Shown here: positions 1-8,360 of the stretch, one piece after another
How positions within the stretch are numbered: position 1 is the first letter of the stretch
How the letters are laid out: each line of letters begins with the position of its first letter
Origin: an uncultured Bacteroidia bacterium
Lineage (GTDB): Bacteria; Bacteroidota; Bacteroidia; Bacteroidales; F082
Length of the DNA: 64,000 nt
NCBI GenBank assembly: GCA_902774365.1
Contig: CACYHX010000013.1
Coordinates: forward strand, 1 to 64,000
Reading direction: 5' to 3'
Program-made: the position numbers and the translations under genes
The notes under the pieces: model-generated
Seen by the model: only the letters and a program-made list of their open reading frames with translations
The model's database searches: none
What the model was told of the DNA's origin: nothing

Positions 1-819
1 GAGACCGTCGACGCCACCGAGGTCGATGAACACACCGTAGCTGGTGATGTTCTTGACCACGCCTTCGAGGATCTGACCCTTCTCGAGCTTGCTGATGATC
101 TCGGCCTTCTGGGCTTCGAGTTCGTCCTCGATGAGGGCTTTGTGAGACACAACCACGTTCTTGAACTCTTGGTTGATCTTCACGACTTTGAATTCCATCA
201 CGCTGTCAACAAACACGTCGTAGTCGCGAATCGGCTTGACGTCGATTTGGCTGCCGGGCAAGAAGGCTTCGAGGCCGAACACTTCGACGATGAGGCCACC
301 CTTGGTGCGGCTCTTGACATAACCGTTGACGATCTCGCCGCTTTCGTAGGCCTCGTTGACGCGGTCCCACGACTTGAGCAGCTGAGCCTTCTTGTGGGAA
401 AGGATGAGTTGGCCGTTGGGACCTTCTTGGTTCTCAACGTAGACTTCCACCTTGTCGCCCACCTTCAGGTTGGGGTTGGTACGGAATTCAGCAACAGGGA
501 TAACACCATCCGACTTGAAGCCGATGTTGACGACCACTTCGCGGTCGGTGATAGCCACCACGGTGCCTTCGATGACCTCGTGGTCGGCGATCTGGTTCAT
601 AGTGCCAGCATACTTTTCTTCGAGCTTGGCGCGTTCGTCAGCTGAGTAGTTGTCGAACTTCTTGTGAGATGAGGTCCAGTCGAAATCCTCGGCGGGAACG
701 GGTTTCTGCTTCGGAGCTTTAGGAGCCTTCTTAGCGGGGGCTTCCATGACTGGGGTTTCTTCAACGGCCTTTTCTTCTACCGGCATGGCTTCGTTGATGA
801 TGTTTTCGTTTTCTGCCAT
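1..819 (-). CDS. rpsA: 30S ribosomal protein S1, N-terminal 273 residues (runs off the window)
   Basis: Small-subunit protein that helps mRNA bind the ribosome. The visible part has an acidic, Ala/Pro/Lys-rich N-terminal extension (residues 1-75), S1 RNA-binding domains at about 81-142 and 161-227, and the start of a third at 248 (motif YGVFIDLGG). The ATG at 817-819 follows an A/T-rich leader without a Shine-Dalgarno, as is usual in Bacteroidota. The frame stays open to base 1, so the remaining S1 domains lie outside the window. A -7 promoter box about 130 bases upstream implies a long 5' leader. The family assignment is firm. Confidence 0.97.
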   Translation of the reverse strand, partial: MAENENIINEAMPVEEKAVEETPVMEAPAKKAPKAPKQKPVPAEDFDWTSSHKKFDNYSADERAKLEEKYAGTMNQIADHEVIEGTVVAITDREVVVNIGFKSDGVIPVAEFRTNPNLKVGDKVEVYVENQEGPNGQLILSHKKAQLLKSWDRVNEAYESGEIVNGYVKSRTKGGLIVEVFGLEAFLPGSQIDVKPIRDYDVFVDSVMEFKVVKINQEFKNVVVSHKALIEDELEAQKAEIISKLEKGQILEGVVKNITSYGVFIDLGGVDGL

Positions 820-949
820 ATTAAATTTGTTGTTTTAAATTGTACCCGCAAGCGCTCCAGACATCCACCTACGAGGAGGTTAAACTTTTGATTTTCAACT
901 CAAACCGCTGATTATGAAATCAATCTGGATTGCGGCTTGATTTGGGCTG

Positions 950-957
950 CAAAGATA
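950..957 (-). promoter_or_regulatory. Bacteroidota -7 box (TATCTTTG) for rpsA
   Basis: TATCTTTG on the minus strand matches the TAnnTTTG consensus of Bacteroidota primary-sigma promoters. It lies 131 bases upstream of the rpsA start; no clear -33 TTTG is seen. Confidence 0.6.
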
Positions 958-992
958 GGAAATTATTTCTTACGAAATACCAGTCTAACAAA

Positions 993-2360
993 TTATTTTT
1001 CAAGCGATTTCACAAACCCCACAATCATCTCCAAAACCTCTGTCGAAATGGTTTCTTCAATCTCGAAATACTCGTTAGGAGAACCTGTCTCACAATGCTG
1101 GAAAAGGTGGTTCAAGTCGGGCAACTCACGCAAGGTGAGATTGGTCTTACCATATTCAGCGATGATTTTCTCATAGCCAGTAAGATTCTGCGAAGCAATC
1201 ACTTGCAAATCCTTGGAGCCGTTGAGCAACAAAGCGGGACATTTCGTCTTGGCAATGGCCTCTTTAGGGTCGTATTTCAGGAAATAGTACATCCACGGCG
1301 AGGACATTTGCCCTACCGTTTGCTCGGTCAGCTCCTCATTGTAGCCCCAGCCTTTCAGCTGTTGGCGCAACAGACTGTCGGCCTCTTCCCTACTGCTTGA
1401 GGCTTCAATGATGTCGAACATCTGAGCGTTAGTATTACAGTTGAATTGAACCGCTTCTTCCGTCATCCCCGAAGCCCTGAGTATAGCCTTTTGTTGCTCT
1501 TTGAGCACCTCGATGCCGTTCACCGATGGTCCTGCCAAGGAGACCAGAAACGCCACCTCGGGACGGCGTGCCGCCACCATGAAGTTGATGACGCCGCCCT
1601 CGCTGTGGCCCAAGATACCGACCTTCGTAGCGTTGATTTCCTTGCGGTTACGTAGATAGTCGAATGCCGCTTCGGCATCGTAGGAGAAATCCATGGAGGT
1701 GGCGTTCTCTACCTCTCCCGTCGAGCCGCCTATGCCACGGTCATCGTAGCGCAACACGGCAATGCCATGACGTGCGCAATAGTCAGCGATGACCCAGAAA
1801 GGACGGTGGTTCATCAACTCCTCGTCGCGGTTCTGCTGTCCGCTACCCGAGACGAGCACCATGGCCGGAAAAGGTCCCGCGCCTTCTGGAATCGTCAGCG
1901 TGCCAGCCAAGGTATTGCCTTCTTTTTCGTTGACAAATGTCACTTCCTCGATATGATAATCGAATGGCGGCTGTGGGTCCTGGGCACGAGCCTTTTTCTG
2001 TTCTTTTTTCTCAGCCTTGACGAGATTGAGCGGAAAGGTCATACCTCTTTGTGTGAATTCGCCTTCGATGACACCATCTTTCGGCGTTCCTGAATAATTG
2101 GCATCCATCGCCATCATCGTCAATTGCAACTGTCCTTCCTGAAAGGTCGTTTCGTCGACAGGAACGTCAAATGCACCTTGTGCAGGCACATCCAATGTGG
2201 CGGAATAACCGTTTTCGATGGCCTTAATGTCGAAAGCCATTTCCAATTTCAGCGTGCCAAGATCGATTTCGCCTTTCCAATAGCCCTCGATTTGTGCCAT
2301 GGAAGTTTGTGCCGTTAACAAAGTAAACAATAAGAATATAAAACATTTTTTTGCTTTCAT
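993..2360 (-). CDS. Exported alpha/beta hydrolase (esterase/peptidase-like)
   Basis: A 455-residue secreted hydrolase. Residues 1-22 are a signal peptide ending in SMAQ. A beta-rich N-terminal domain (about 24-115) precedes an alpha/beta-hydrolase domain. The nucleophile elbow GHSEGG puts the catalytic Ser at 253; Asp384 (GSKD) and His418 (DLNH) complete a plausible triad. An oxyanion-type SGSGQQNRDE segment lies near 170-180. This is the dienelactone-hydrolase/acyl-peptidase-like type common in Bacteroidota, acting in the periplasm or outside. The substrate cannot be told from sequence. The gene lies between rpsA and a group of membrane-protein genes. Confidence 0.85.
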   Translation of the reverse strand: MKAKKCFIFLLFTLLTAQTSMAQIEGYWKGEIDLGTLKLEMAFDIKAIENGYSATLDVPAQGAFDVPVDETTFQEGQLQLTMMAMDANYSGTPKDGVIEGEFTQRGMTFPLNLVKAEKKEQKKARAQDPQPPFDYHIEEVTFVNEKEGNTLAGTLTIPEGAGPFPAMVLVSGSGQQNRDEELMNHRPFWVIADYCARHGIAVLRYDDRGIGGSTGEVENATSMDFSYDAEAAFDYLRNRKEINATKVGILGHSEGGVINFMVAARRPEVAFLVSLAGPSVNGIEVLKEQQKAILRASGMTEEAVQFNCNTNAQMFDIIEASSSREEADSLLRQQLKGWGYNEELTEQTVGQMSSPWMYYFLKYDPKEAIAKTKCPALLLNGSKDLQVIASQNLTGYEKIIAEYGKTNLTLRELPDLNHLFQHCETGSPNEYFEIEETISTEVLEMIVGFVKSLEK

Positions 2361-2378
2361 TACTTTTAGTTTTGTGAT

Positions 2379-2570
2379 TTAGATGAAAATATCGTCATCT
2401 CGCGTGTAAAGCAGCATGGCGATGAAACCTATCGGGAAAATCATCATGAAGCACACGCCGAACCAAAACCAGAATGATTTGCCGCGTTTTCTGGCAATCA
2501 TCCCGCCAATGACGGCTTGTAGAACATAAAGGAATGCTACGAGAATAAAGATCCAAGTTTCTTTGTCCAT
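2379..2570 (-). CDS. Small two-helix membrane protein
   Basis: A 63-residue protein starting MDKETWIF. It has two hydrophobic segments (about residues 5-22 and 33-52) separated by a basic turn (ARKRGKS), and an acidic C-terminus (TRDDDIF). An in-frame ATG ten codons upstream (2598-2600) would add a Lys/Arg-rich stretch unlike a usual N-terminus, so the inner start is preferred. It is the last gene of the minus-strand run that begins at 4743. Function unknown. Confidence 0.65.
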   Translation of the reverse strand: MDKETWIFILVAFLYVLQAVIGGMIARKRGKSFWFWFGVCFMMIFPIGFIAMLLYTRDDDIFI

Positions 2571-2674
2571 AATTCGTTGTTTTTTACAGCGTTTATCCAT
2601 AAGTTCTCCGCAAGGAGAACCCTATTTATGATAGATTTATGTACGATTTGTTTCCCAAAAAAAACAAACATCAT

Positions 2675-2848
2675 TTACTTCTTCTTCCTCCCACTCTTCT
2701 TCAACGCCTCCGCGATAATCCACTGCAGCTGTCCGTTGACGGAGCGAAACTCATCGGCAGCCCACTTCTCCACCGCCTCCATGGTCTCGGCATCGACGCG
2801 GAGCAGGAAGGTCTTGGTGTTGTTCGTATTGTCTTTCTCTTTGGCCAT
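2675..2848 (-). CDS. Arc-like ribbon-helix-helix protein
   Basis: A 57-residue protein. A short beta strand (TFLLRVDAE) is followed by two helices (TMEAVEKWAADEF and GQLQWIIAEAL) and a basic tail (KKSGRKKK). This is the shape of Arc/MetJ-type ribbon-helix-helix DNA-binding proteins, some of which are antitoxins. The upstream gene stops at 2852-2854. Two ATGs follow directly (2849-2851 and 2846-2848); the second sits six bases after a GGAGG core and is chosen. No toxin partner is evident; both neighbours are membrane proteins. It may autoregulate the operon (inference). Confidence 0.7.
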   Translation of the reverse strand: MAKEKDNTNNTKTFLLRVDAETMEAVEKWAADEFRSVNGQLQWIIAEALKKSGRKKK

Positions 2849-2851
2849 CAT

Positions 2852-3592
2852 TCACCTCCTCCTTGATTTCACTTTGGCAATCATCTCCAGCGTCTCTTCC
2901 TCCGTAGCGCAGTTGAGGTAATACAAACCACCGTCCGCAGTGCGCACTTCAAGCACAGGACCGCCGTCGTCACAGAGGAACATCATACAATTCTCACCAT
3001 TCTTTAGGCGGAAATGCCCAATACTGACATTGTCGGTGGAGAGGCCGTTGGTGCGGAGGGAGATGTCTGGCCAATCGTTTAATATGGTGGCCGTCTCGAT
3101 ATCGGCCACGGGAATCGAGGCACTATATCCACCGCCTTTTGCTGTGATATAGTCCTCTGACACTTCAACCGTTGCGGGTTTGCTACCTTTGAAGAAGAAA
3201 AACAGCATGGCAGCCAATGCCACAAAGGCTATGATAATGCCAATCCAGTTTTTCATCCGCTCTTTCTTGCCTTCCTCACCTTGCAGCCCCAAGTCGAATC
3301 GCTTTCCGAGTATGACACAGGCGATGATGAGAGCCATCAAAACAACGGAAAACACTATAAGATGGACACCCATTGAGATATGCACAAAGAAGGTCAGGCC
3401 TCCAATTAGTAGCAGCACCCCGCCACAGATGAGAAACACATTGCGGTAGCCGCACTTCAGGCCTTCCAAGTCGACTTTGGCCAAACGTTTCTTCGACATG
3501 GTGTTCACGCCTGAAATGAGCATCGGGAATTTGTAGACCAACCAGCCCGTGAGCATCAATATCGCACCTATTATTAAATCTGTCCAAATCAT
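2852..3592 (-). CDS. DUF3784-like membrane protein with C-terminal PH-like domain
   Basis: A 246-residue protein with an N-terminal transmembrane helix (about 5-25), a linker, two helices (about 50-95), a third hydrophobic stretch (about 117-135), and a soluble beta-rich C-terminal domain (about 140-246). The C-terminal domain looks like a bacterial PH domain and ends in a helix rich in TEEET. It shares spaced motifs with the C-terminus of the gene at 3991-4743, so the two are tandem paralogues. It follows the 3599-3994 gene by six bases and probably shares its transcript. Molecular role unknown. Confidence 0.6.
   Translation of the reverse strand: MIWTDLIIGAILMLTGWLVYKFPMLISGVNTMSKKRLAKVDLEGLKCGYRNVFLICGGVLLLIGGLTFFVHISMGVHLIVFSVVLMALIIACVILGKRFDLGLQGEEGKKERMKNWIGIIIAFVALAAMLFFFFKGSKPATVEVSEDYITAKGGGYSASIPVADIETATILNDWPDISLRTNGLSTDNVSIGHFRLKNGENCMMFLCDDGGPVLEVRTADGGLYYLNCATEEETLEMIAKVKSRRR
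2853..2864 (-). promoter_or_regulatory. Strong Shine-Dalgarno AAGGAGGAGGTG
   Basis: A near-perfect anti-16S complement inside the last codons of the upstream gene, spaced correctly for the ribbon-helix-helix gene start at 2848. Such a strong site is unusual in Bacteroidota and contrasts with the other starts in this window. Confidence 0.6.
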
Positions 3593-3598
3593 AGTTGT

Positions 3599-3994
3599 TT
3601 AGAATATTATTAAATAAGTTATCATCACGACAAGCCAAATTGCTGAGGCAACAAGTCCTACCTTGTTGAGTTCACCGATAAAACGCCATTTGGCGATAAT
3701 CAGAACCATGCAAACGCCCAAAGTAGGAATCATTATGGCTAGAAATTTGTCCATGCCAAAAACGAGTTCAAGCAATGCTGCCAACACCAAACCAATTCCA
3801 GTAGACAAATAATTGACCATATAAAACTTTTGCACTCCTTCCTCAAATTCAGCACCCCGTTGCAATTCCTTAATCCTTCTCATGTTTCTGTCTTTTTCCG
3901 GATGCCGTTTTACACGAATGGCAAGCCACACCGGAACGGAAACCAAGAGAAGCAAAAAGGCGACAATTATTAGGATTTTAGCCATCATATTCAT
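3599..3994 (-). CDS. Small membrane protein related to its neighbours
   Basis: A 131-residue protein with an N-terminal membrane helix, a charged linker (RHPEKDRNMRRIKELQRG) and three further hydrophobic segments. The stretch VQKFYMVNYLSTGI matches LQRLYFINYLVTGV in the protein encoded upstream at 3991-4743, so it looks like a paralogue lacking the PH-like tail. Its ATG overlaps the upstream stop as ATGA, which supports translational coupling and the start at 3994. Two more Met codons follow closely. Function unknown. Confidence 0.6.
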   Translation of the reverse strand: MNMMAKILIIVAFLLLLVSVPVWLAIRVKRHPEKDRNMRRIKELQRGAEFEEGVQKFYMVNYLSTGIGLVLAALLELVFGMDKFLAIMIPTLGVCMVLIIAKWRFIGELNKVGLVASAIWLVVMITYLIIF

Positions 3995-4743
3995 ATTATT
4001 ACAATTTTATTTCTCAGTTCCTCTATCAGTTGCTCGGTCTCCGCCACAGTCTTACGATTCACGAAAATGACGCCAGCATGTGTATACATTTGTAAATAAG
4101 GTGCCTCCTTTCCCAATATGTAAAACTTGGCATCGGAGCCGTCTTTCATGCGGAATTCGCCTTTTTTGCTACGAGTAATACTGTAACCAGCTTTGCAATA
4201 CTTGGTTTTAGGCAACTCTGTAATCACCTTGACCGAGTCAATGCATTGGTAAGGCATCTCAATGCCATAGTCGCCTTCGATGGCGAAGGTTTCGGGAAGC
4301 ACTTCCACTTTGCTGTGTTTATAGGTCACAGACCATAAGATCACCGAGCCAACGAACAACACGACGAACAGCACCCATTTCCATGCATCTATTTTGCCTG
4401 TGACTCTTTGCTTGGCATACAGAAACATGGCTCCTGAGACAAAGGTCGCAAACAGCATATAATAAGCAACGTTAATGCCGAATGCAAACCCTATCACGCC
4501 AGGAACGACAAACAGCACCCCAGTCACGAGATAGTTGATGAAATAAAGCCGCTGTAATTCAGGGTTGTCGGCCAATTCAACATAGTATTTGGACTTCCAT
4601 CCTTTCGCAGAGAATGGTTCCCGATTCCAAAGCGAAACGAGTCGGAAAGGTTTCCTAATGCGCACACTGTCGGGAAAATACCTGATACGGAAGGCATTCA
4701 ATATCAGGACAACACCTATTATTATGCTAAATAGATTGCTCAT
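3991..4743 (-). CDS. Membrane protein with C-terminal PH-like domain
   Basis: A 250-residue protein, first gene of a five-gene minus-strand run. It has an N-terminal helix (MSNLFSIIIGVVLIL), a linker, two helices near residues 75-120, one near 130-145, and a soluble domain from about 150 that is paralogous to the C-terminus of the 2852-3592 product. The frame is open upstream to 4794, but that extension is a translated palindromic repeat, so the ATG at 4741-4743 is chosen. Function unknown; the architecture suggests a membrane-anchored sensor or scaffold (inference). Confidence 0.6.
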   Translation of the reverse strand: MSNLFSIIIGVVLILNAFRIRYFPDSVRIRKPFRLVSLWNREPFSAKGWKSKYYVELADNPELQRLYFINYLVTGVLFVVPGVIGFAFGINVAYYMLFATFVSGAMFLYAKQRVTGKIDAWKWVLFVVLFVGSVILWSVTYKHSKVEVLPETFAIEGDYGIEMPYQCIDSVKVITELPKTKYCKAGYSITRSKKGEFRMKDGSDAKFYILGKEAPYLQMYTHAGVIFVNRKTVAETEQLIEELRNKIVII

Positions 4744-4768
4744 GGTTGGCGTTTTCTTTTTCACTCTT

Positions 4769-4881
4769 ACCGTCATTGCGGGCTTGACCCGCAAATCGAA
4801 GATTCGACGTAGTCAATCTCCAATCGGAAGGATGTCGTCTTAGTGCTTGGGAGATGGCGGATCCTTGTCCGCCATGACGGT
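4769..4881. repeat. Nested palindromic element
   Basis: The outer arms ACCGTCAT (4769-4776) and ATGACGGT (4874-4881) enclose two GC-rich hairpins: TGCGGG-cttga-CCCGCA (4777-4793) and TGGCGGA-tccttg-TCCGCCA (4855-4875). Between them lies an 18-base bulged hairpin, GATTCGACGTAGTCAATC (4801-4818), which recurs at 15458 and 29741. It fills the space between the SPFH gene and the membrane operon. Confidence 0.75.
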
Positions 4882-4909
4882 TTAGGATTGGGTTGTGTCA
4901 TTCTTCGGT

Positions 4910-5851
4910 TTAATACAGACTTCCCGTATTCACCACCGGCTGGGCCGACTCGTCGGCGCAGAGCACCACCATCAGGTTGCTCACCATGGAAGCCTTGCGC
5001 TCCTCGTCGAGTTCGACGACGCCCTCGTCCTTCAGCTTGTCCAAGGCCATCTTGACCATCGACACGGCGCCTTCCACAATCTTCTCACGTGCCGAGATGA
5101 TGGCGGCAGCCTGCTGACGGCGCAGCATCACGGCGGCAATCTCAGGCGAATAAGCCAGGTAGTTGATGCGAGCCTCAAGCACCTCAAGACCCGACATGGC
5201 CAGACGCTCGTTCAGCTTGGCCAACAACACGTCGTTGATTTCCTTGCCACCGGCACGGAGGGTCAGCTCATCGGCTTCGGCCTCGTTCTCGTCGTAGGCA
5301 TACATGCCCGCCACCTCACGCAAGGCGGCATCACTCTGCACCTTGATGAAGCTTTCGAAAGCCTTCATGCGGTTGCTGACCGTCACAGGAGCCGTGCCCG
5401 AGCCACCACCCGCCATGGTCTGCGAGTCGATCTCGAACATGGCCTTGTAGGTGTCTTTCAGTTTCCACACCAGGATTTGTCCAATCATAATCGGGTTACC
5501 CGTCTTGTCGTTCACCTTGATGTTGTCGGGGTTGAGGTTGCGGGCACGCAGCGAGACCTTCTTGGAAGTCATCAGGAAGTTGACCCAATAGAAACCCGTC
5601 TTAGTGAAAGTGCCTTTGTACTTGCCGAAAAACAACATCACCATGGCCTCGTTAGGCTCCAACTTTCGGAAACCGATAGGCAGGATGCAGGCCAGAAACA
5701 TGCCGATGATAGAAAGTACAGGAGTGGCCAGTTGTCCGTTGGCAAAGGCGACCAAGCCCCAGATGCTTAAGCCGATGATGGCAAATTCGATAAACAATGC
5801 GACGAATCCGTTCATCGCAAAACCCTTGAATTCAAATTCTTTGTTTTCCAT
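4910..5851 (-). CDS. SPFH/Band 7 (stomatin-like) membrane protein
   Basis: A 313-residue protein. Two N-terminal hydrophobic segments (about 10-60) are followed by an SPFH domain starting at LEPNEAMVM and a helical C-terminal half rich in Ala, Glu and Arg (the [17 protein letters not shown] region) typical of oligomerising stomatin/flotillin-like proteins. Such proteins form membrane microdomain scaffolds or protease-associated rings. The chosen start MENKEFEF leaves out a 16-residue His/Asn/Ile-rich extension. Transcription probably starts at the -7 box at 5897-5904. No NfeD-type partner lies next to it. Confidence 0.85.
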   Translation of the reverse strand: MENKEFEFKGFAMNGFVALFIEFAIIGLSIWGLVAFANGQLATPVLSIIGMFLACILPIGFRKLEPNEAMVMLFFGKYKGTFTKTGFYWVNFLMTSKKVSLRARNLNPDNIKVNDKTGNPIMIGQILVWKLKDTYKAMFEIDSQTMAGGGSGTAPVTVSNRMKAFESFIKVQSDAALREVAGMYAYDENEAEADELTLRAGGKEINDVLLAKLNERLAMSGLEVLEARINYLAYSPEIAAVMLRRQQAAAIISAREKIVEGAVSMVKMALDKLKDEGVVELDEERKASMVSNLMVVLCADESAQPVVNTGSLY

Positions 5852-5896
5852 AGTATTTAGTTTTGATGATATTATTTTGATATTATTATGATGTTG

Positions 5897-5904
5897 CAAA
5901 AATA
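5897..5904 (-). promoter_or_regulatory. -7 box TATTTTTG for the SPFH gene
   Basis: Matches TAnnTTTG on the minus strand, 46 bases upstream of the start. It is divergent from the box at 5970 for the M48 protease gene. Confidence 0.6.
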
Positions 5905-5969
5905 CATTAATTTTGAAACATGCAAGAAAAAAAATGCACTTTTTTTGAAAAGATTTTCTTTTTATGCAC

Positions 5970-5977
5970 TATTTTTG
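5970..5977 (+). promoter_or_regulatory. -7 box TATTTTTG for the M48 protease gene
   Basis: Matches TAnnTTTG. The leader that follows contains a degenerate direct repeat of about seven bases (AAGTCCT-like units at roughly 6010-6045) just before the start codon. Confidence 0.6.
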
Positions 5978-6060
5978 CGGTGCTAAAGGAAAATGGATGG
6001 TTTAAAAGCCCTAAAGTCCTATGTCCTAAGTCCCAAGTCAACAATTAAAACCTATTCAAT

Positions 6061-6969
6061 ATGAAGAAATTAGCATTAATTTGTGCAGTAGCCTTAGCGA
6101 TGGCGAGCTGCTCCTCCTTGAAAATTGTGGACTCCAATGCCGCAGTGAACGCCGGTGCCGCCGCTGTGCAGGCCTTGACTATCAGTGATGCTCAGGTGGC
6201 GCAACTGTGCAGTCAGTACATGGTGGAGACCGACGGACAAAACACCATACTGCCTGCCGACAACAGCTATACGCAACGTCTCAACCGCATTATGGCGCGT
6301 TTCCACAACATCAACAACCTGAACCTGAACTACAAAGTCTATCAGTCCAATACCGTCAACGCCTTTGCCAGCGGTGATGGCAGCGTGCGTGTCTACACCG
6401 GCCTGATGGACGCCATGAACGACGATGAGGTGTTTGCCGTCATCGGCCACGAACTCGGTCACCTTATTAATAAAGATGTCCGCGACGCCTACCGTGCCGC
6501 CTATCTCGTGGTGGCCGCCCGTTACGGCATTGCGGCTGTCAACACCACTGCCGGTGCTTTGTCGACAGGCTTCCTCGGCGACCTTGGTCAACAGCTGGCC
6601 GAAAACGCCTACTCGCGCAAGCAAGAGACCCAAGCCGACGAGACCGCTTTCCAGTTCTGCATCCAAAACGGCGTTGACCCCTACGCCATGTATCACGCCC
6701 TCAACGTGCTGATCCAACTGAGCGGACAGACCACACAACAAGGAAAGTTGCAAGAGTTGTTGTCGACTCACCCCGACACCTACAAACGTGCCGCCCACAT
6801 CAAGCAGATGTGTGAGGCCGCCGGTTACAGCATGACGACGCCCAAGGCCAATTCCACGGGTAGCAGCAACAACAACAATACCGTTTCTCCGAAACCAAAT
6901 AGCGGCTCCAACAATTCGGGCTCAGGCGTCAAGCCAAAAAAGACTTCCATCACGCCTAAGAAAGGTTGA
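6061..6969 (+). CDS. M48-family zinc metalloprotease, lipoprotein
   Basis: A 302-residue envelope protease. The lipobox ends at Cys17 (AMASC), so it is probably a lipoprotein. HELGH at 130-134 supplies two zinc ligands and the catalytic Glu, and the Glu of ETQAD (about 189) is the likely third ligand. The family includes LoiP/YcaL/BepA-like proteases that degrade misfolded outer-membrane proteins. The C-terminal 45 residues are a low-complexity tail rich in Ser, Asn, Lys and Pro. A convergent terminator lies downstream at 7054. Confidence 0.9.
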   Translation: MKKLALICAVALAMASCSSLKIVDSNAAVNAGAAAVQALTISDAQVAQLCSQYMVETDGQNTILPADNSYTQRLNRIMARFHNINNLNLNYKVYQSNTVNAFASGDGSVRVYTGLMDAMNDDEVFAVIGHELGHLINKDVRDAYRAAYLVVAARYGIAAVNTTAGALSTGFLGDLGQQLAENAYSRKQETQADETAFQFCIQNGVDPYAMYHALNVLIQLSGQTTQQGKLQELLSTHPDTYKRAAHIKQMCEAAGYSMTTPKANSTGSSNNNNTVSPKPNSGSNNSGSGVKPKKTSITPKKG

Positions 6970-6980
6970 TTGTTTAGGCA

Positions 6981-7038
6981 TTTGAAGCAATGTCATTCCT
7001 GCGTTGGATGTGCGAAGGCGGGAATCTATTGCTTCAAA
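6981..7038. repeat. Nested palindromic repeat after the M48 gene
   Basis: The outer arms TTTGAAGCAAT (6981-6991) and ATTGCTTCAAA (7028-7038) are perfect complements. An inner pair, ATTCCTGC and a GCGGGAAT-like arm, makes a second stem, resembling the widespread GTCATTCCTGCG-type dispersed repeat. Its outer-plus-inner design matches other elements in this window. Confidence 0.7.
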
Positions 7039-7053
7039 AGCCGACTAATAGCC

Positions 7054-7093
7054 CCCCGCTAACCATCATGTTCACATGGGTAGCGGGGTTTTT
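7054..7093 (+). terminator. Rho-independent terminator between convergent genes
   Basis: Stem CCCCGCTA (7054-7061) / TAGCGGGG (7081-7088) followed by TTTTT. It separates the M48 protease gene from the convergent mur genes. Confidence 0.8.
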
Positions 7094-7100
7094 GTTACAT

Positions 7101-8360
7101 TTAGAATTCTTTAGCCAAGGCCTTGAACTTGGCGCCACGTTCCTCAAAGTTCTTGTATTGGTCATAGCTGGAGGCAGCGGGCGACAACAGACAGACATCG
7201 CCGGGCTTGGCGTGTGCTGAGACGTAGGCAAAGGCTTCTTCCATGGAAGAATAGACAAAGGCCGCAGAGCTGGTCGAAGTGCCATTAATTAAAATCATCA
7301 TCCTCTCCCCTGCCTTGCCGGTAAACAGCAGGTGTGGCACTGGATGCATCTTTAAATAATCCGCCAAAGGTTGGTAGTCGATGCCGCGGTCGAAGCCGCC
7401 GAGCAGCAGGAAGTCGACGCGTCCCAAGGCCTCACACGCCGAGATGGCAGCCTGTGGGATGGTGGAAATGCTGTCGTTGAAGAAGGTCACGCCGCCAAAG
7501 GTGCCGACAAGTTCCAACCGGTGCTCCAAAGGCTTGAACGAATACAGATAGGGTGCCAATGCGCTGCAGTCGGTGCCGTCATAGGCATAACAGGCCAATA
7601 AGGCAGCCTTGACGTTCATCAGGTTATGCTCGCCTTTCAATGGGAGTCGAGTCGCATCCACGAATGCGCTGACGTCGAAAGGAAAGAAAACGATGTGGTT
7701 GACTAGCATCCTCCTGGCCTCGTCCATCAAAGACTCATGGATGACGGCCAGGTCGTCCTCGCCCATATACCGCATGATATTGAGTTTGGCTGAGGCATAA
7801 CGCCACATGGTTCCGAAATGGTCAAGATGCTCTTCAAAGATGTTAAGCAACACACCCACACGCGGGCTGTTGTGCACATATTCTAGCTGGTGTGCCGAAA
7901 GCTCGTACACCACGATGGAGTCCGACTTGATATCCTCCATGATGTCGAAACAAGGGATTCCGATGTTACCTGTGAGGATGGCGTCGCGTCCAGCAGATTT
8001 CAGCAAATGGTAAATCAAGCTGGTGGTCGTACTCTTGCCTTTTGTGCCGGTGATGCCTATGGTTTGGTGATGAAACTGACCCAGAAACAAGTCGGTCTGC
8101 GAGGTGATCTCCACGCCTTTGGTGTCGAAGTCCTTCAAGGAGATGCCTGGGGTCTTGATGACGATATCATAGTCGTACATGGCCTCCAGATAGCCTGTGC
8201 CAAAATGTTGCACAGCCTCCATCTCGTTCTTGTCGGCCACGGCAACGGTGGCATCGGGCAGATATTTGTTCAGGAAACGCAATGTAGACCTGCCCTCGCG
8301 CCCGAAGCCGAGGATGAGGATGCGTTTACCGCGCAAACGATTCAGGATCAAGTCAAACAT
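7101..8360 (-). CDS. UDP-N-acetylmuramoyl-L-alanine:glutamate ligase, probably MurD2 type (L-Glu)
   Basis: A 419-residue Mur ligase acting in the cytoplasm. It has an N-terminal Rossmann-like domain (GKRILILGFGREGRST), the ATP loop GTKGKST near 104-111, and a central-to-C-terminal segment starting NDSISTIPQA. Ordinary MurD has NDSKATN at the last site. Together with the overlapping MurL-like gene upstream this favours MurD2, which adds L-glutamate to UDP-MurNAc-L-Ala. The start at 8360 overlaps the murL stop by eight bases, implying coupling. An upstream in-frame ATG (8387) would deepen the overlap. Ordinary MurD activity cannot be excluded. Confidence 0.85.
   Translation of the reverse strand: MFDLILNRLRGKRILILGFGREGRSTLRFLNKYLPDATVAVADKNEMEAVQHFGTGYLEAMYDYDIVIKTPGISLKDFDTKGVEITSQTDLFLGQFHHQTIGITGTKGKSTTTSLIYHLLKSAGRDAILTGNIGIPCFDIMEDIKSDSIVVYELSAHQLEYVHNSPRVGVLLNIFEEHLDHFGTMWRYASAKLNIMRYMGEDDLAVIHESLMDEARRMLVNHIVFFPFDVSAFVDATRLPLKGEHNLMNVKAALLACYAYDGTDCSALAPYLYSFKPLEHRLELVGTFGGVTFFNDSISTIPQAAISACEALGRVDFLLLGGFDRGIDYQPLADYLKMHPVPHLLFTGKAGERMMILINGTSTSSAAFVYSSMEEAFAYVSAHAKPGDVCLLSPAASSYDQYKNFEERGAKFKALAKEF

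Noticed and set aside
4744..4794. N-terminal extension of the 3991-4743 membrane protein
   Set aside because: The extension is a translated part of the palindromic element and separates a normal membrane-protein start from its likely leader.
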